From contig PJAB01000112.1 in assembly GCA_002887195.1 (NCBI GenBank), positions 1 through 41,477 of the forward strand: a stretch of DNA of 41,477 nt. The letters run 5' to 3'. The notes beneath the pieces were generated by a model. The model saw only the letters and a program-made list of their open reading frames with translations, was not told where the DNA came from and did no database searches. Of the stretch, positions 41,346 through 41,477 are shown in pieces; positions within the stretch are counted from its first letter, which is position 1; each line of letters begins with the position of its first letter. This stretch comes from Chrysochromulina parva. Taxonomy: Eukaryota; Haptophyta; Prymnesiales; Chrysochromulinaceae. The position numbers were made by a program, and so were the translations under genes.

Positions 41346-41477
41346 CTGTGGGGAAGCGAGGGCGCCATGGTGAGCACTCGCATGCAGGGCATGATGCAGG
41401 GCATGTCCAAGGCATGTTTCGAGGCACATGGGAGGGCGCCATGGTGAGCACTCGCATGCAGGGCATGATGCAGGGCA
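41346..41477 (-). other. Partial family B intron at the window edge
   Basis: The text CATGCCCTGCATGCGAGTGC plus CTCACCATGGCGCCCT occurs twice, at about 41477-41425 and 41405-41360, before the CCCCACAG|GTGCTCC acceptor. The giant gene therefore continues upstream of this window. Confidence 0.8.

Noticed and set aside
1..41477. tRNA, rRNA or transposase genes
   Set aside because: None was recognised on either strand. The repeats found are all explained by introns or low-complexity coding sequence.

Overview
This is nuclear DNA from a GC-rich eukaryote, most likely a flagellated microalga. Genes are broken by spliceosomal introns. The proteins include a motile-cilium axonemal protein, a blue-light (LOV) receptor kinase, multi-domain fusions and a 6,000-residue protein with many introns. 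The introns look like introner elements, which are known from several algal groups including haptophytes. A haptophyte-like alga fits, but the species cannot be fixed from this sequence.

Layout. Plus strand: an intron-free CFAP65-like gene (202-5712) and a two-exon ankyrin-repeat gene with a signal peptide (6175-7749). All other genes are on the minus strand: a diacylglycerol/sphingoid-base kinase-like lipid kinase (8026-9478, two exons); an AGC kinase fused to PAS-like, SnoaL-like and C-terminal LOV domains (9775-14911, three or four exons); an intron-free CUE / three ubiquitin-like / prolyl-4-hydroxylase-like fusion (15054-16667); and one giant gene (17347 to beyond 41477). For the giant gene I traced 43 exons and 42 complete introns. 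The exons sum to 18,081 nt, a multiple of three, with phases that agree at every junction (6,026 codons plus stop, 5' end missing). It is a DUF3638-family P-loop protein. Downstream it carries a thioredoxin-like domain, dynein-stalk-like helices, an acidic tract, EF-hands, a concanavalin/LamG-like domain and ankyrin repeats.

The most unusual signals are three. First, the LOV kinase has its domains in the reverse order to phototropin. Second, the ubiquitin-like/hydroxylase fusion. Third, the introns. Most belong to one of two sequence families. Family A is an array of roughly 10-nt units containing CTGAT (branch-point-like) and usually ends CCTCATCAG. Family B has a conserved GTGCTCACCACGGCGCC segment and ends CCCCACAG. 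Many introns are flanked by a direct copy of the exon sequence around the splice site, and several contain further tandem copies. This is what intron birth or growth by duplication of an AG|GT (or AG|GC) protosplice site would leave behind. Five introns in the 3' half of the giant gene appear to be GC-AG.

No functional link between neighbouring genes is evident. All function calls come from reading motifs by eye, with no database search.
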